From positions 41,898 through 105,897 of the forward strand of contig JAKACM010000003.1 in assembly GCA_021821465.1 (NCBI GenBank): 64,000 bases of DNA. Reading direction: 5' to 3'. A program made the translations under genes and the position numbers. Source of the stretch: Bacillota bacterium. GTDB lineage: Bacteria; Bacillota; Sulfobacillia; Sulfobacillales; Sulfobacillaceae. Under the pieces are notes generated by a model. That model was not told the DNA's origin, did no database searches, and worked only from the letters and a program-made list of their open reading frames with translations. Position 1 is the first letter of the stretch. Each line of letters starts with the position of its first letter. This document shows positions 54,590 to 63,818 of this stretch, one piece after another.

Positions 54590-56095
54590 TCACGCCGGCC
54601 TGAATTGACTGCCCATACTCAAGGAATGAACCAGGTGGCCCGCCCATTTGACATCACTTGCGGGAAAATCGAGGCGAAAATGCGCCCCCCGGCTTTCCTC
54701 GCGCAATAAAGCGGACTGAGCGATTAACCGGCACAAGCGCAAAATTCGGTGATTATACCGATACTGCAGGGCTTCAATATGCCGAAGACCTTGATTCATG
54801 AGATGAGGATCGCGAATCACCCCAAAATCCTTGTCCATAATATTTCCCAGACGCTGCAAGATTTCTGCATCGGACGCTGTCTCGTGCAGCAAGGGCGGAT
54901 CGGTTGTTGGAAAATCTCCCGGCAGATGAAGATTTTTCTGGATATGCTCCGCGATCCGTTTTGAAAAAACCAGAGCCTCCAACAGTGAATTGGATGCCAG
55001 TCTATTGGCTCCGTGCACACCTGTATTAGCCACTTCTCCTGCAGCATAGAGACCTGGTACCCGAGTTTGTCCGAAAGAATCCGTACAAACCCCTCCCATT
55101 GCAAAATGGGCTCCGGGAGCAACAGGCAACAAATCTCGGGCCAAATCGAAATGTCTTGCCGACAGTAGTTCGGCCAGTTGCCCGAAGTGGGCATAAATCC
55201 GTTCGGGGGTAAGGTGCCGCAGTGTGAGGTACGCTTCTGATTCTTCATAGACAGCCCGAGCCACTTCGTCGCGTCCCGCCAACTCCTTTAAAGGATGGTC
55301 TTTCATAATTCGTTCACCGTGGGGATTGACGAGATGGGCACCAAATCCGCGCAGCGCTTCTGTAAGTAACAAAGCTTCACCCCGAGGTTCATCTTGGGAT
55401 AAAATTGTCGGATGAAACTGGACAAATTCCAAATCGGACAATTCGGCTCCCGCATCATATGCCAGCATTAAACCGTGACCGACTGAAAAGGGGTGATTAC
55501 TGGTCATCTGCCACAAGGCAGCATAGCCTCCGCTGGCTAGGACTGTTGCAGATGCAGTGATGGCCATAACGTCGGAAGATGACGTGCGAATCCAACTTCC
55601 ATGGCAGCGCCCTTGATCATCGATTATCAATTTTTCAGAGAACCCTTCCACAAAGTGTATGCGCGGATGAGACACGGCCATTTGATAAAAATGACGTGCC
55701 AGTGCCCGTCCCGTTAACCCCCCCGGTGCATGAAGAATTCGCGATCGACTATGTCCTGCCTCACGACCTAAAGTCGGATGACTAGGGTTTGTCATCTCAA
55801 AAATGCCGGCCTCTAACATTGGGGCCACGGCTTTATGAGACTCTTCCATCAAAATTTGCACGGCTTCACGATTAGCCAATCCCCGTGCCATCAATATGGT
55901 GTCCTTCAGGTGGCGGCTTTCGTCGTCATCTTCTCCCAAAGCCGCAGCAATTCCCCCCTGGGCACGGTAGGTACTGCCCCTTCGCCATCCGTTAGAAGGT
56001 GCACAAATTGATACACAACCTTCTCGAGCGATGGCCAAGGCGGCAGCCAATCCAGCAATTCCCTCACCAATCACCAAAGCGCGATAGCTCACCAC
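54590..56095 (-). CDS. nadB: L-aspartate oxidase NadB
   Basis: 501 residues, FAD enzyme oxidising aspartate to iminoaspartate. FAD-binding GEGIAGLAAALAIAREG, STYRAQGGIAAALGEDD, FVQFHPTIL, and GAHFAMGGVCTDSFGQTRVPGLYAAGEVANTGVHGANRLASNSLLEALVF. The helical C-terminal domain is present. Overlaps nadC by seven bases. Confidence 0.95.
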   Translation of the reverse strand: MVSYRALVIGEGIAGLAAALAIAREGCVSICAPSNGWRRGSTYRAQGGIAAALGEDDDESRHLKDTILMARGLANREAVQILMEESHKAVAPMLEAGIFEMTNPSHPTLGREAGHSRSRILHAPGGLTGRALARHFYQMAVSHPRIHFVEGFSEKLIIDDQGRCHGSWIRTSSSDVMAITASATVLASGGYAALWQMTSNHPFSVGHGLMLAYDAGAELSDLEFVQFHPTILSQDEPRGEALLLTEALRGFGAHLVNPHGERIMKDHPLKELAGRDEVARAVYEESEAYLTLRHLTPERIYAHFGQLAELLSARHFDLARDLLPVAPGAHFAMGGVCTDSFGQTRVPGLYAAGEVANTGVHGANRLASNSLLEALVFSKRIAEHIQKNLHLPGDFPTTDPPLLHETASDAEILQRLGNIMDKDFGVIRDPHLMNQGLRHIEALQYRYNHRILRLCRLIAQSALLREESRGAHFRLDFPASDVKWAGHLVHSLSMGSQFRPA

Positions 56096-56928
56096 TCGCT
56101 TTCCCAGTCGGCCCCAATGTCCACATGGGGAGCGGAGTGGGTCAGATATCCCAGTGAAATGCCGTCCACCCCGGTCTCGGCCATCTCACGCAAATTCAGA
56201 GGAGTAATCCCGCCGGATGCCTCCACCACCACACGGTGGTTAATATAAGCGACAGCCCGGCCAACTTCATGCAAAGACATGTTATCCAACAATATTCCAT
56301 CTACTCCTTCTTGCAAAGCCTCGTTGATTTGTTCAAAGCCGTCTACTTCCACTTCTATAAAAGTGCCAAAAGGAGCGTTTTGCCGTACGTTTTTAAGCAC
56401 CGATTTCATACCGCCTCTGGCGGCTATATGGTTGTCCTTAATCAAGACGGCGTCGAATAAGCCGAATCGGTGATTATATCCACCACCGGTTCTGACGGCA
56501 TACTTTTCGTAAACCCTTTGTCCCGGACGAGTTTTTCTGGTATCAAGAATCTTGACACCCAAATCGGATACCAAATCCACGCTTTCGCGCGTTATGGTTG
56601 CAATGCCACTTAGCCAACTCAAGACGTTTAATACGACCCGCTCTCCCGTTAAAAGAGCATCAACCGGCCCTTCTACGGCCGCAAGGCTCTCAGAGACCCC
56701 CGAATGTTGCCCCTCGTCCTTAAATAACTCCACTTTGACCAAAGGACTCAGAATCGAATAAACCGCCATAATGATCGGCAGACCCGATACCGCAATATTC
56801 TGCCTCGCTCTCAAAACCATACGGCCGTACAAATTGCGCGGAATGGTGAGCAGGGTTGTGATGTCTCCATGGCCTATGTCTTCCCTTAATCCCGCTTCGG
56901 CCAATTGGTTCCATAAATATGTTTGCAT
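56089..56928 (-). CDS. nadC: Quinolinate phosphoribosyltransferase NadC
   Basis: 279 residues. EDIGHGDITT, LNVLSWLSGIAT, LDTRKTRPGQRVYEKYAVRTGGGYNHRFGLFDAVLIKDNHI, VEVDGFEQINEAL, DGILLDNMSL and VEASGGITPLNLREMAETGVDGISLG are classical. It makes nicotinate mononucleotide from quinolinate. ATG after TAGGAGA. First gene after the operator region, so the order nadC-nadB-nadA differs from the B. subtilis nadBCA arrangement. Confidence 0.95.
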   Translation of the reverse strand: MQTYLWNQLAEAGLREDIGHGDITTLLTIPRNLYGRMVLRARQNIAVSGLPIIMAVYSILSPLVKVELFKDEGQHSGVSESLAAVEGPVDALLTGERVVLNVLSWLSGIATITRESVDLVSDLGVKILDTRKTRPGQRVYEKYAVRTGGGYNHRFGLFDAVLIKDNHIAARGGMKSVLKNVRQNAPFGTFIEVEVDGFEQINEALQEGVDGILLDNMSLHEVGRAVAYINHRVVVEASGGITPLNLREMAETGVDGISLGYLTHSAPHVDIGADWESEW

Positions 56929-56946
56929 GGACGTCTCCTATGTACT

Positions 56947-57002
56947 CATATGTCAAGACAGGTGTATTGTAAAGAACAATGAGACATATGACAAGACACC
57001 TG
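56947..57002. promoter_or_regulatory. Tandem NiaR-like operators around the nad promoter
   Basis: Two copies of an 18-base motif on the plus strand: CATATGTCAAGACAGGTG (56947-56964) and CATATGACAAGACACCTG (56985-57002), 38 bases apart. One covers the -35 box and the other sits just downstream of the -10 box. The TGTC/GACA half-sites resemble those of the Firmicute NAD repressor NiaR (YrxA), and the downstream operon is nadCBA. No niaR gene is in the window. Confidence 0.65.
56966..56994 (-). promoter_or_regulatory. Sigma-A promoter of nadCBA
   Basis: On the minus strand: -35 TTGTCA (56989-56994), 17-base spacer, -10 TACAAT (56966-56971). It lies about 40 bases before the nadC start and is bracketed by the two operator copies. 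Confidence 0.75.
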
Positions 57003-57497
57003 ACAAATATTTGCGACAAGTTTACGTATATAGGTAACAACACTCTTCACAATTTCATCTGGTGACGAGCCCTCCCAGTCGTCCTGTTTGTCCTTTCTCC
57101 AAGCCCAGAATCGACCACGTCCTCCGGTATTCCCCTTGTCCGTGTGGGTGCGGCAACGGCAGTCATTTTGTGGTATATTGTATTAGTGCTTTTCTTATTG
57201 AACAGACAATATCTGTAGTCGCTCAGCCACTCTTATGACTCACCTGGCTCCGGCAAGATAGTGGGCTATGCCATAGAGTTTATGTGTCGCTAGATTGGGG
57301 CCGTGGATAGGGCAATGGCTGATTGTCTAAGACATTTCGTCCGTCAGGCTCCCGTGAAAGTTTTTCAAGGATTCCAACACGAGCGAAGAGTGGCGACTTC
57401 AACGTCAATCTCACGCCTTTGTGGATGGTCAATCCCAATAATTAGGGAACACCGGCATTCTTCCGTTGCCCAAGAGGCGAGGGAAGGTTGCCAAGGT
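57003..57497. other. Intergenic between nad operon and MFS gene
   Basis: About 500 bases between divergent genes. The track ORF for the exporter begins at GTG 57303, but the 65 codons before the ATG at 57498 look unlike a membrane protein and may be non-coding leader. No other feature recognised. Confidence 0.4.
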
Positions 57498-59051
57498 ATG
57501 GTTCAATCCATACATCAGACACGAAAACACAGAGAACAGAAAGAAGGTTGGGGATTGCCTACCACGGGCTCACGCGGCAAGATATGGATTGTTATTGCCA
57601 TCTTGCTGGCAATGTTTCTCTCGGCTTTGGACATGACTATTGTCGGCACGGCGATGCCCAGCATTATCAACGCGTTGCACGGAGTTGCCATATATGGCTG
57701 GGTGTTTTCCGCATATCTATTGACCTCGACCACCCCAGTGCCAATCTACAGCAAGTTAGCAGACATGTATGGGCGGAAGTCCGTATTCTTGGCAGGAACC
57801 TTTATTTTTACACTGGGTTCCGTACTCTCCGGATTATCCCAAAACATGCCTGAATTGATCGCATTTCGTGCTCTACAGGGCCTAGGTGCAGCGGGTGTGT
57901 TGCCTGTGGCGTTAACCATAATCGGTGATCTCTTTTCTTTGGAACAACGAGCCAAGGTTCAAGGACTCTTCTCTGCCGTATGGGGACTCTCTGCCATTGT
58001 TGGGCCTTTGGTCGGCGCTTGGATCGTCGAAAACATGAGCTGGCAATGGGTTTTTGAAATTAATTTGCCTGTGGGCCTTCTGGCCATGGTGATTCTACTC
58101 ACCACCTTCCGTGAAAATGTGGAGAAGAAGAAGCACCGACTGGATGCATTAGGCACTCTTCTCCTTACGATCGGCGTCAGCGGATTTTTGGTTGGCCTTA
58201 TGCAAGCCTCGTGGACTTTGCCGACGCGTTTTACGTTTATGGGTTTGAGTCTCGGCATTCTGGCGATTTTTTTGAGGGTAGAATCCACGGCCAAAGAACC
58301 TATTTTACCTTTGCCGTTATTTCGTAAACGATTCATTTTTTTCAGTACCGTGGTCAGCCTTTTTGCCGGAATGTTATTGTTTGGCTTAATTTCCTATATT
58401 CCTTTGTTCGTGCAAAGCGTACAATTCGGCACACCGACTTTGGCGGGACGGGCGATTACCCCCATGCTGATCGGATGGCCTGTTGCAGCCATGGTCTCGA
58501 GTAAACTCATTGTCCGTTCCGGTTATCGCCCCATCGCCCTCGTTGGAGGAATTTCGCTGGTGGGAGGTGCCATCTTTCTGGCCGTTCCTCAAATTCCCCA
58601 AGAGGTCGCGATTCTTATCGGCACGTTTCTCATTGGATCGGGACTGGGGTTATCCCTGACCAGTTTGTTGATCGGTTTACAAAGTCAGGTCCCATGGGAA
58701 CTCCGCGGCGTAGTGACCGGAAGTACCCAATTTTTCCGGACAATAGGAGGATCCGTGGGGGTAGCTCTCATGGGTACCCTGATTAACCTCCCCCGTTTCG
58801 GAAATTTAACCGCCAATCATGCTACCCAGCTTCTCTTAAACACAGCCTACCGCCGAACCTTATCACCGTCCTTACTAGCCTTGGCCCGGCGTCTAGCCGC
58901 AGTAGGCTTGCACCATGCCTTTGAGATGGCTCTTGGCTTTGCCTTAATCACTATGATCAGCACATGGCTTCTGCCTAGGCAATCTAAAAAGCCTTCCACC
59001 CCCATGGCACAGACCGACTCTATGGGCCAGAACGTGGAACAAGATGCCTGA
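57498..59051 (+). CDS. DHA2-family (EmrB/QacA) multidrug MFS transporter
   Basis: About 517 residues with 14 membrane helices. WIVIAILLAMFLSALDMTIVGTAMPSI begins TM1 with the D1 motif, YGWVFSAYLLTSTTPVPIYSKLADMYGRKSVF is motif A, and QLGTGAAG-type ALQGLGAAGVLPVALTIIGDLF is motif C. Proton-driven drug or solvent export. ATG at 57498 (MVQSIHQTRKH) has GGGAAGG upstream and leaves a normal 35-residue N-tail; the track start at 57303 would add 65 unconserved residues. No regulator adjacent. Confidence 0.9.
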   Translation: MVQSIHQTRKHREQKEGWGLPTTGSRGKIWIVIAILLAMFLSALDMTIVGTAMPSIINALHGVAIYGWVFSAYLLTSTTPVPIYSKLADMYGRKSVFLAGTFIFTLGSVLSGLSQNMPELIAFRALQGLGAAGVLPVALTIIGDLFSLEQRAKVQGLFSAVWGLSAIVGPLVGAWIVENMSWQWVFEINLPVGLLAMVILLTTFRENVEKKKHRLDALGTLLLTIGVSGFLVGLMQASWTLPTRFTFMGLSLGILAIFLRVESTAKEPILPLPLFRKRFIFFSTVVSLFAGMLLFGLISYIPLFVQSVQFGTPTLAGRAITPMLIGWPVAAMVSSKLIVRSGYRPIALVGGISLVGGAIFLAVPQIPQEVAILIGTFLIGSGLGLSLTSLLIGLQSQVPWELRGVVTGSTQFFRTIGGSVGVALMGTLINLPRFGNLTANHATQLLLNTAYRRTLSPSLLALARRLAAVGLHHAFEMALGFALITMISTWLLPRQSKKPSTPMAQTDSMGQNVEQDA

Positions 59052-59089
59052 AGAGACAGTTCTAGAGTTACACATAGGCCGGCCAAGTA

Positions 59090-59133
59090 AAAATATCCCA
59101 CATCCCGGGCAATTTCCCGGTGTGGGATATTTT
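59090..59133. terminator. Bidirectional terminator between convergent genes
   Basis: AATATCCCACA and TGTGGGATATT pair perfectly, with CCGGG/CCCGG inside after a two-base bulge. A-run before and T-run after fit termination on both strands, ending the MFS gene (plus) and the zinc-ribbon gene (minus). Confidence 0.75.
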
Positions 59134-59326
59134 CCCTCTATCCTGGGTTTATCAGGTCCTTAACCCAGGGGATATTGGGTAATTAAGTGACGGAAGGAAT
59201 AAGGAGAGGTCCGAAAGGAATAGCAAAAAATAAATTCCAAATCAGTCGATCAATTCCTAAACTTGCCCTCTAAGCCCGTACACTCCCTATTCTCCGTGCT
59301 GCCACATTTCCTCGTTGTGATCTTTG

Positions 59327-60106
59327 CTAACTGACGCGAACACTTTGGGCAATACGCGATAACCAGCTTTCATGTTTGGCGGGTACCTGAATATTCACAG
59401 CCACCCACCGGTTTACCGTCCACTGGACATAAATCGATTGAGACACCACTTTGCCTTGCTGCACAATAGCGGTGCCGAATGTCTGAGGCCCTAACGGCTG
59501 GGTAATGTTGGCCGGTTTTTGCCCTGTCACTGCCATACTGATCTGCCCCTTTTTGTTTCCCCATTGCCATGATCCCGGATTTGACGCCTCGAGATGATTG
59601 AGGGATCGAGGAATACTCATGCCCAGTGTCGCTCCCTGGTACGAGGTTGTTATGCCGACAAAATTCCCTACCTGAGAAGGTCCTATAGAAGGACTGGGAT
59701 TGGAACTCGGTGAGGAACTGGGTGAAGCACTCGAACTGGGACTGGAACTGGAACTGGGACTCGGTGACACACTGGGAGACGGCGAAGGTGTGGTTTTCGT
59801 AACTCCGGAAGAGTTTTTTCTCGAATGTGAAGACTCCTTTAATGCCCCGGTTGTGTCTGCTTTCTGCGTGTGACTCCCCAGGACCAACGCTAACACCACT
59901 CCTGCAGCGATACCGGATACGACAAACGGCCACCGAGGCACGCGCTTCTTGGCCCCTAGTCTCGTCTTGTTGCGGGAGGCTGCCACAACCGTGTCCGCAC
60001 TGCCTTTCATGTCATATCCGCAGTGTCGACAGAAACGGTCCCCACTACGGACCGCTCGATGGCACCGGGGACAAAAAGGCATCTGTGAATCTGTGTGTTG
60101 ACCCAA
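59327..60106 (-). CDS. Zinc-ribbon membrane-anchored protein with Ser/Pro linker
   Basis: About 260 residues. N-terminal zinc ribbon MPFCPRCHRAVRSGDRFCRHCGYDM (CxxC...CxxC), then a basic linker, one membrane helix (WPFVVSGIAAGVVLALVL), a Ser/Pro repeat of about 40 residues (SPSPSPSPS... type), and an outer beta-rich domain (NFVGITTSYQGATLGMSIPRSLNHLEASN). The cytosolic ribbon and exported domain suggest a surface sensor or anchor. TTG at 60106 fits GGAGG spacing (the track GTG at 60121 overlaps the site). Outer domain family unrecognised. Confidence 0.6.
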   Translation of the reverse strand: MGQHTDSQMPFCPRCHRAVRSGDRFCRHCGYDMKGSADTVVAASRNKTRLGAKKRVPRWPFVVSGIAAGVVLALVLGSHTQKADTTGALKESSHSRKNSSGVTKTTPSPSPSVSPSPSSSSSPSSSASPSSSPSSNPSPSIGPSQVGNFVGITTSYQGATLGMSIPRSLNHLEASNPGSWQWGNKKGQISMAVTGQKPANITQPLGPQTFGTAIVQQGKVVSQSIYVQWTVNRWVAVNIQVPAKHESWLSRIAQSVRVS

Positions 60107-60665
60107 ATCTCCTACCTCCACATCTAAATTATCGGCACGTTTTGGATCCCATTACATGTTCCCTTGTCTTCATTTTAACAACTACCTGTCGTCACCAAAG
60201 GAACAATTTTATCCAGGATCATACCATTTATTCATACTTCCCAGAAATTGGTGGGGAAAGAAAGCTGAATGATTCCATTGACGTTCATTTTTGCGCGCCC
60301 GAGTCTTCACTAAATTTGCTCTTTATGAAAGCCATATCACAATTCAATCGTCACACAAGAAAGCCCGAGTCCTTCTGGTTCTTTGATCGCTTGTAGGAAA
60401 TTCGCAACCTTGGGATCGTGATCTAAGCATCACAAGAAGTTTGGTTTTTGCATGACCTTTGGCGAGTAGTCCACATAGGTCTACTCCCGCGTATGAAATA
60501 ATTGTCCCCTGCTTCGTGACGATTGCCTAACGCCTTGAAATGGGACATAATCCACATAAAGTAGTGTTATCTTGTGTGCTATCGGCAAGGGATAAGAATT
60601 TCGGGAGTTATCCGTCGACACGTTTATTCCGTGACTTTTTAAGGCACAAGGAGGATTGACAATTT
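60107..60665. other. Intergenic between divergent genes
   Basis: 560 bases with no supported gene; frames such as 60481-60690 minus lack sites. It should hold promoters for the zinc-ribbon gene (minus) and the CcdA gene (plus), but no clear boxes stand out. Confidence 0.4.
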
Positions 60666-61361
60666 TTGTCGGTACCTGAGATGCTTGCATATTCAGCCGG
60701 GTTGGTTACCGCGTTTAATCCCTGCGGGGTGGCTATGCTGCCGTCGTATTTGCTTTACCTGCTCTCAGGCCGAGTCTATCCCCGACAGTGGCAGTGGGTA
60801 CAGGGCGTCAAGGCCGGGCTTTTGACTTCTCTCGGGGTTTCGGTAATTTTTGGTGTTGCCAGTATTCTTTTGTCTGTCATTGGTCAAATTCTCTTTCGCA
60901 TCGTGCCGGTGTTTTCGTTAATCATGGCATTGCTTCTTGCTGTTCTTGCTGTCTTTACTTGGCGTGGTTCGCTGAGTTTTGCCAGTATTCCCGGAACCAG
61001 GGCCTTGGCCCGACTGCAGCATTTTTTCGAGCGAGGCAGCGCTCTCGCCTTTATTGCCTATGGCCTCAGCTACGGTATGGTCTCTTTGACCTGCAGCCTT
61101 CCGGTTTTCATGGTGGTAGTGACGGGAAATCTCCCAACCCGAGCTACCGGTTCGTGGTTAGTGTATGGCGCGTTTGCACTGGGAGTGGCCACAGTGATTA
61201 CCGGGTTGTCTGCTATTACAGCCTTGGCCCGCACCTTGGTTGAACGCCTTATTGCCCAAATTGTTCCCATGGTCCAGAAGCTCAGTGCCCTTATTATCAT
61301 GGGTGCCGCTTGTTATTTAGCATGGTATTGGCTTTTAGGTCCGGGTCTTGGTGTTTCCTAG
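60666..61361 (+). CDS. ccdA: CcdA-family thiol-disulfide transmembrane protein
   Basis: 231 residues, six membrane helices. It carries electrons from cytosolic thioredoxin across the membrane. The redox cysteines are in TAFNPCGVAMLPSYLLYLLSG and VSLTCSLPVFMVVV, one in each half, as in CcdA. TTG start with AAGGAGG 11 bases upstream. Followed in 24 bases by a thioredoxin-fold protein that would accept the electrons. Confidence 0.9.
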   Translation: MSVPEMLAYSAGLVTAFNPCGVAMLPSYLLYLLSGRVYPRQWQWVQGVKAGLLTSLGVSVIFGVASILLSVIGQILFRIVPVFSLIMALLLAVLAVFTWRGSLSFASIPGTRALARLQHFFERGSALAFIAYGLSYGMVSLTCSLPVFMVVVTGNLPTRATGSWLVYGAFALGVATVITGLSAITALARTLVERLIAQIVPMVQKLSALIIMGAACYLAWYWLLGPGLGVS

Positions 61362-61385
61362 GTTTTGTCTGGAGGTTTTGAAGAG

Positions 61386-62573
61386 ATGCGCAAAACTACT
61401 TTATGGTCCATTACTGTCGTCATTTTTGCCGCCCTGGCTGCTATCGCCTTTGGGGTCTTCAAAACAGTGTCGCAAGTCCACGTAGCGGCGTCTAGGCCGT
61501 CCACCCAGCCTTCTTCATCTCAACAGCCGTCTTCAGTTGATCCAGGTGCGCCGCTCAACAACAAACCGGCTCCGAATTTTCATCTCACCAACCAATTTTC
61601 GCAGCCCGTATCCATGAAATCGTTGCGCGGCAAGGTTGTCGTGATGGGATTTGTCAATAGTGCGGGGAATGTCGTCAGTCCCTTGATTTCCACAATTATG
61701 CATAACGTACTCTATGATCTGGGATCTCACCACAAGTCTGTGGCTTTTGTAGCTATCAATGCCAATCCTGTGACGACCTCCACCGGCGATGTGGCTGCCT
61801 GGTCTAATAAATATCATATACTTCACCACTGGCAATTTTTAACGGGTGCAAAATCCCAACTCCAAATGGTCTGGCGGGATTATTTTATGCAAACCCAAGT
61901 TGTTCACGGATCACTGATTAACCATACTCCGGGGGTTTTCGTTATCGGTCCTCACGGTCATGAACACTGGGTCTATCTCAACTCCCCCAGTGCATCCACC
62001 CAGGCTATCGGAGCCCAAGTGGAGAATATCCTAAAACATGTCGTCCCCTTGTTGCCGGGACATCCTTCTGTGAAGATCCCTCCGGCCAGACAACTGGCGT
62101 ACTACCCGCCATCTATTGGACCGTCTCAAAGCGTAAACCGCTCCTTTGATCTCCATGCCATCATGCCCGGAGGCAAAATGGGATCTGTCCAAGTAGGTTC
62201 AGGGAGTCCCGTCAGATTAGTCGATTTCTTTGCCACGTGGTGTCCCGACTGCCAGGAAGAGATGCCCATTTTGGCCCACTTGCAACAGTGGGACTTGCAT
62301 CATCCCTCTTACCCCCATGTCGTAGCCGTTGATTTGCGGCAAAGTGAGTCTTCTACCGCACATGTGAAGAATTATGCCAGCCATCTTCATCTACCTTTCC
62401 CCATTGCTTTGGACAACAAAGCGCAAATTGCCGATTCTTATGGTGTTTCCGGCATCCCGACTCAAGCTCTCGTATCTCCGTCAGGAAAAATTCTCTGGTA
62501 TCACGAAGGTCTCATTTCCTGGACATCTTTAATTCACGATATTCGACTGCATCTCCCCAAACCAGCTTCCTAA
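61386..62573 (+). CDS. SCO-like plus TlpA-like thioredoxin-fold fusion
   Basis: About 395 residues. N-terminal signal anchor, a Ser/Pro-rich linker, then a first thioredoxin fold resembling SCO1/PrrC (APNFHLTNQFSQPVSMKSLRGKVVVMGFV...TPGVFVIGPHG) that lacks the CxxxC copper site (NSAGN instead). The second fold is TlpA/ResA-like with the active CPDC (Cys286/289) in VDFFATWCPDCQEEMP and the cis-Pro in GVSGIPTQAL. It would act outside the membrane, reduced by the CcdA protein, in cytochrome or oxidase maturation. ATG 61386 is used because GGAGG lies ten bases before it; the track TTG start overlaps that site. Confidence 0.82.
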   Translation: MRKTTLWSITVVIFAALAAIAFGVFKTVSQVHVAASRPSTQPSSSQQPSSVDPGAPLNNKPAPNFHLTNQFSQPVSMKSLRGKVVVMGFVNSAGNVVSPLISTIMHNVLYDLGSHHKSVAFVAINANPVTTSTGDVAAWSNKYHILHHWQFLTGAKSQLQMVWRDYFMQTQVVHGSLINHTPGVFVIGPHGHEHWVYLNSPSASTQAIGAQVENILKHVVPLLPGHPSVKIPPARQLAYYPPSIGPSQSVNRSFDLHAIMPGGKMGSVQVGSGSPVRLVDFFATWCPDCQEEMPILAHLQQWDLHHPSYPHVVAVDLRQSESSTAHVKNYASHLHLPFPIALDNKAQIADSYGVSGIPTQALVSPSGKILWYHEGLISWTSLIHDIRLHLPKPAS

Positions 62574-62847
62574 GGATCTGAAAGCGTTTTGTGGGTTGTA
62601 TTTCCAAATATCGGAGATTTTTTCATCAAGGTATGGCATTTCCTCGGGGTCGACTTCTCAGTGCCTAAAACGGCCAGAATTAGACTTCTCTCCACCCGGC
62701 TCCGATTTTTGCTATCATGATATCGGTTCAATGGCATGGGTGAAAGTCGGCATCGGAGCAAAATATCCGACTCGCCCTAATCCCACCGAAGCAAGGCACA
62801 ATGTAACAATCGACACCATAATACCTGATAACAAGGGGGAGTTTTTC

Positions 62848-63414
62848 ATGCCTCGCGTATTGATTTTGACCGGTGATGCCGCAGAATCCCTAGAAGTCAT
62901 GTATCCCTACCAACGCCTACGAGAAGAAGGCTATGACGTGGATATTGCCGCCCCTAACAAGAAAGTACTGCAGACCGTGGTGCACGACTTTGAACCGGGA
63001 TTTGAGACCTACACCGAAAAACTCGGATACCGCGTACAAGCCGATGTGGCTTTTAAAGACGTGAATCCCGCTGACTACGTCGCTGTTATCATACCGGGAG
63101 GACGGGCTCCCGAATACATCCGCAATGACCCCGATTTTTCCCGTATTGTCCGGTACTTTTTTGAAAAGAAGGTACCTGTGGCCCAGCTTTGTCATGCCCC
63201 CATTGCCCTGGCCGCTGCAGGAGTCATGACCGGCCGAACTTCGGCGGCATATCCGGCCTTAAAACCCGACTTGGAAGCAGCAGGAGCCACATTCGTTGAC
63301 GCCGCCGCTGTTGTGGACGGAAACATGATTTCCGCTAGAGCTTGGCCGGATCATCCGGAGTGGATGCGCGCTTTTATTAAGCTCTTGAAGGAACAAGCAC
63401 CCGTCACATCTTAG
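62848..63414 (+). CDS. DJ-1/PfpI family protein
   Basis: 188 residues from ATG 62848 (MPRVLILTGDAAE) behind GGGGGAG; the 84 track codons upstream lack homology. Nucleophile elbow in VPVAQLCHAPIALAAAG (Cys-His), with Glu near PDFEP...ESLEVMYPYQRLREEG. PfpI-type proteins are glyoxalases, chaperones or peptidases; the exact activity here is unknown. SARAWPDHPEWMRAFIKLL at the C-terminus is family-typical. Confidence 0.88.
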   Translation: MPRVLILTGDAAESLEVMYPYQRLREEGYDVDIAAPNKKVLQTVVHDFEPGFETYTEKLGYRVQADVAFKDVNPADYVAVIIPGGRAPEYIRNDPDFSRIVRYFFEKKVPVAQLCHAPIALAAAGVMTGRTSAAYPALKPDLEAAGATFVDAAAVVDGNMISARAWPDHPEWMRAFIKLLKEQAPVTS

Positions 63415-63423
63415 CTGGAATTT

Positions 63424-63669
63424 ATCTACCGAAACTTTCGCAGTTATGACGCTGACACTTATTACTATTTGGTTGCGTCGAAACGGATTGACGGCAAGTC
63501 CCATTTAGTGTTGTAAAAATATTTGGGACGAGCGGAAGATGTGGTCGCGCAGTTAGGGCAAACCACCCGTCCCGCAAAAGGTCGCCGCCGGCAGATCGAT
63601 CAGGTGGTACCCCGAGGTTTGATTCCACTCTGTCAGGATGGTGGCGAAACTGGATTCAGCGTTGCCTGA
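63424..63669 (+). pseudogene. Transposase N-terminal fragment with internal stop
   Basis: Reading from ATC 63424 gives an IS1634/IS4-type N-terminus: YDADTYYYLVASKRIDGKSH, LVL, TAA stop at 63514, then KYLGRAEDVVAQLG. CAA to TAA at that codon would restore a continuous frame. After about 80 codons the frame ends and no catalytic domain follows, so only the DNA-binding start remains. The match to that IS group is by eye only. Confidence 0.6.
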
Positions 63670-63771
63670 GCGAAAAAACATCGGGGTAAGATATTCACAA
63701 TACAGAACGAAGCGCGAAAATGCCTGCGTCCCTACTTACTATCTATACGCGATTCCGAACATGGATTCTCA

Positions 63772-63818
63772 CACCGCGGACAGATCGCCCCTATACCGCG
63801 GCAATCTGTCCGTGGTGT
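63772..63818. terminator. Imperfect hairpin near right edge
   Basis: CACCGCGGACAGAT and ATCTGTCCGTGGTG pair over 14 bases with one G-T wobble. The long loop contains CCGCGG again. Could be a terminator or an IS end. Confidence 0.4.
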
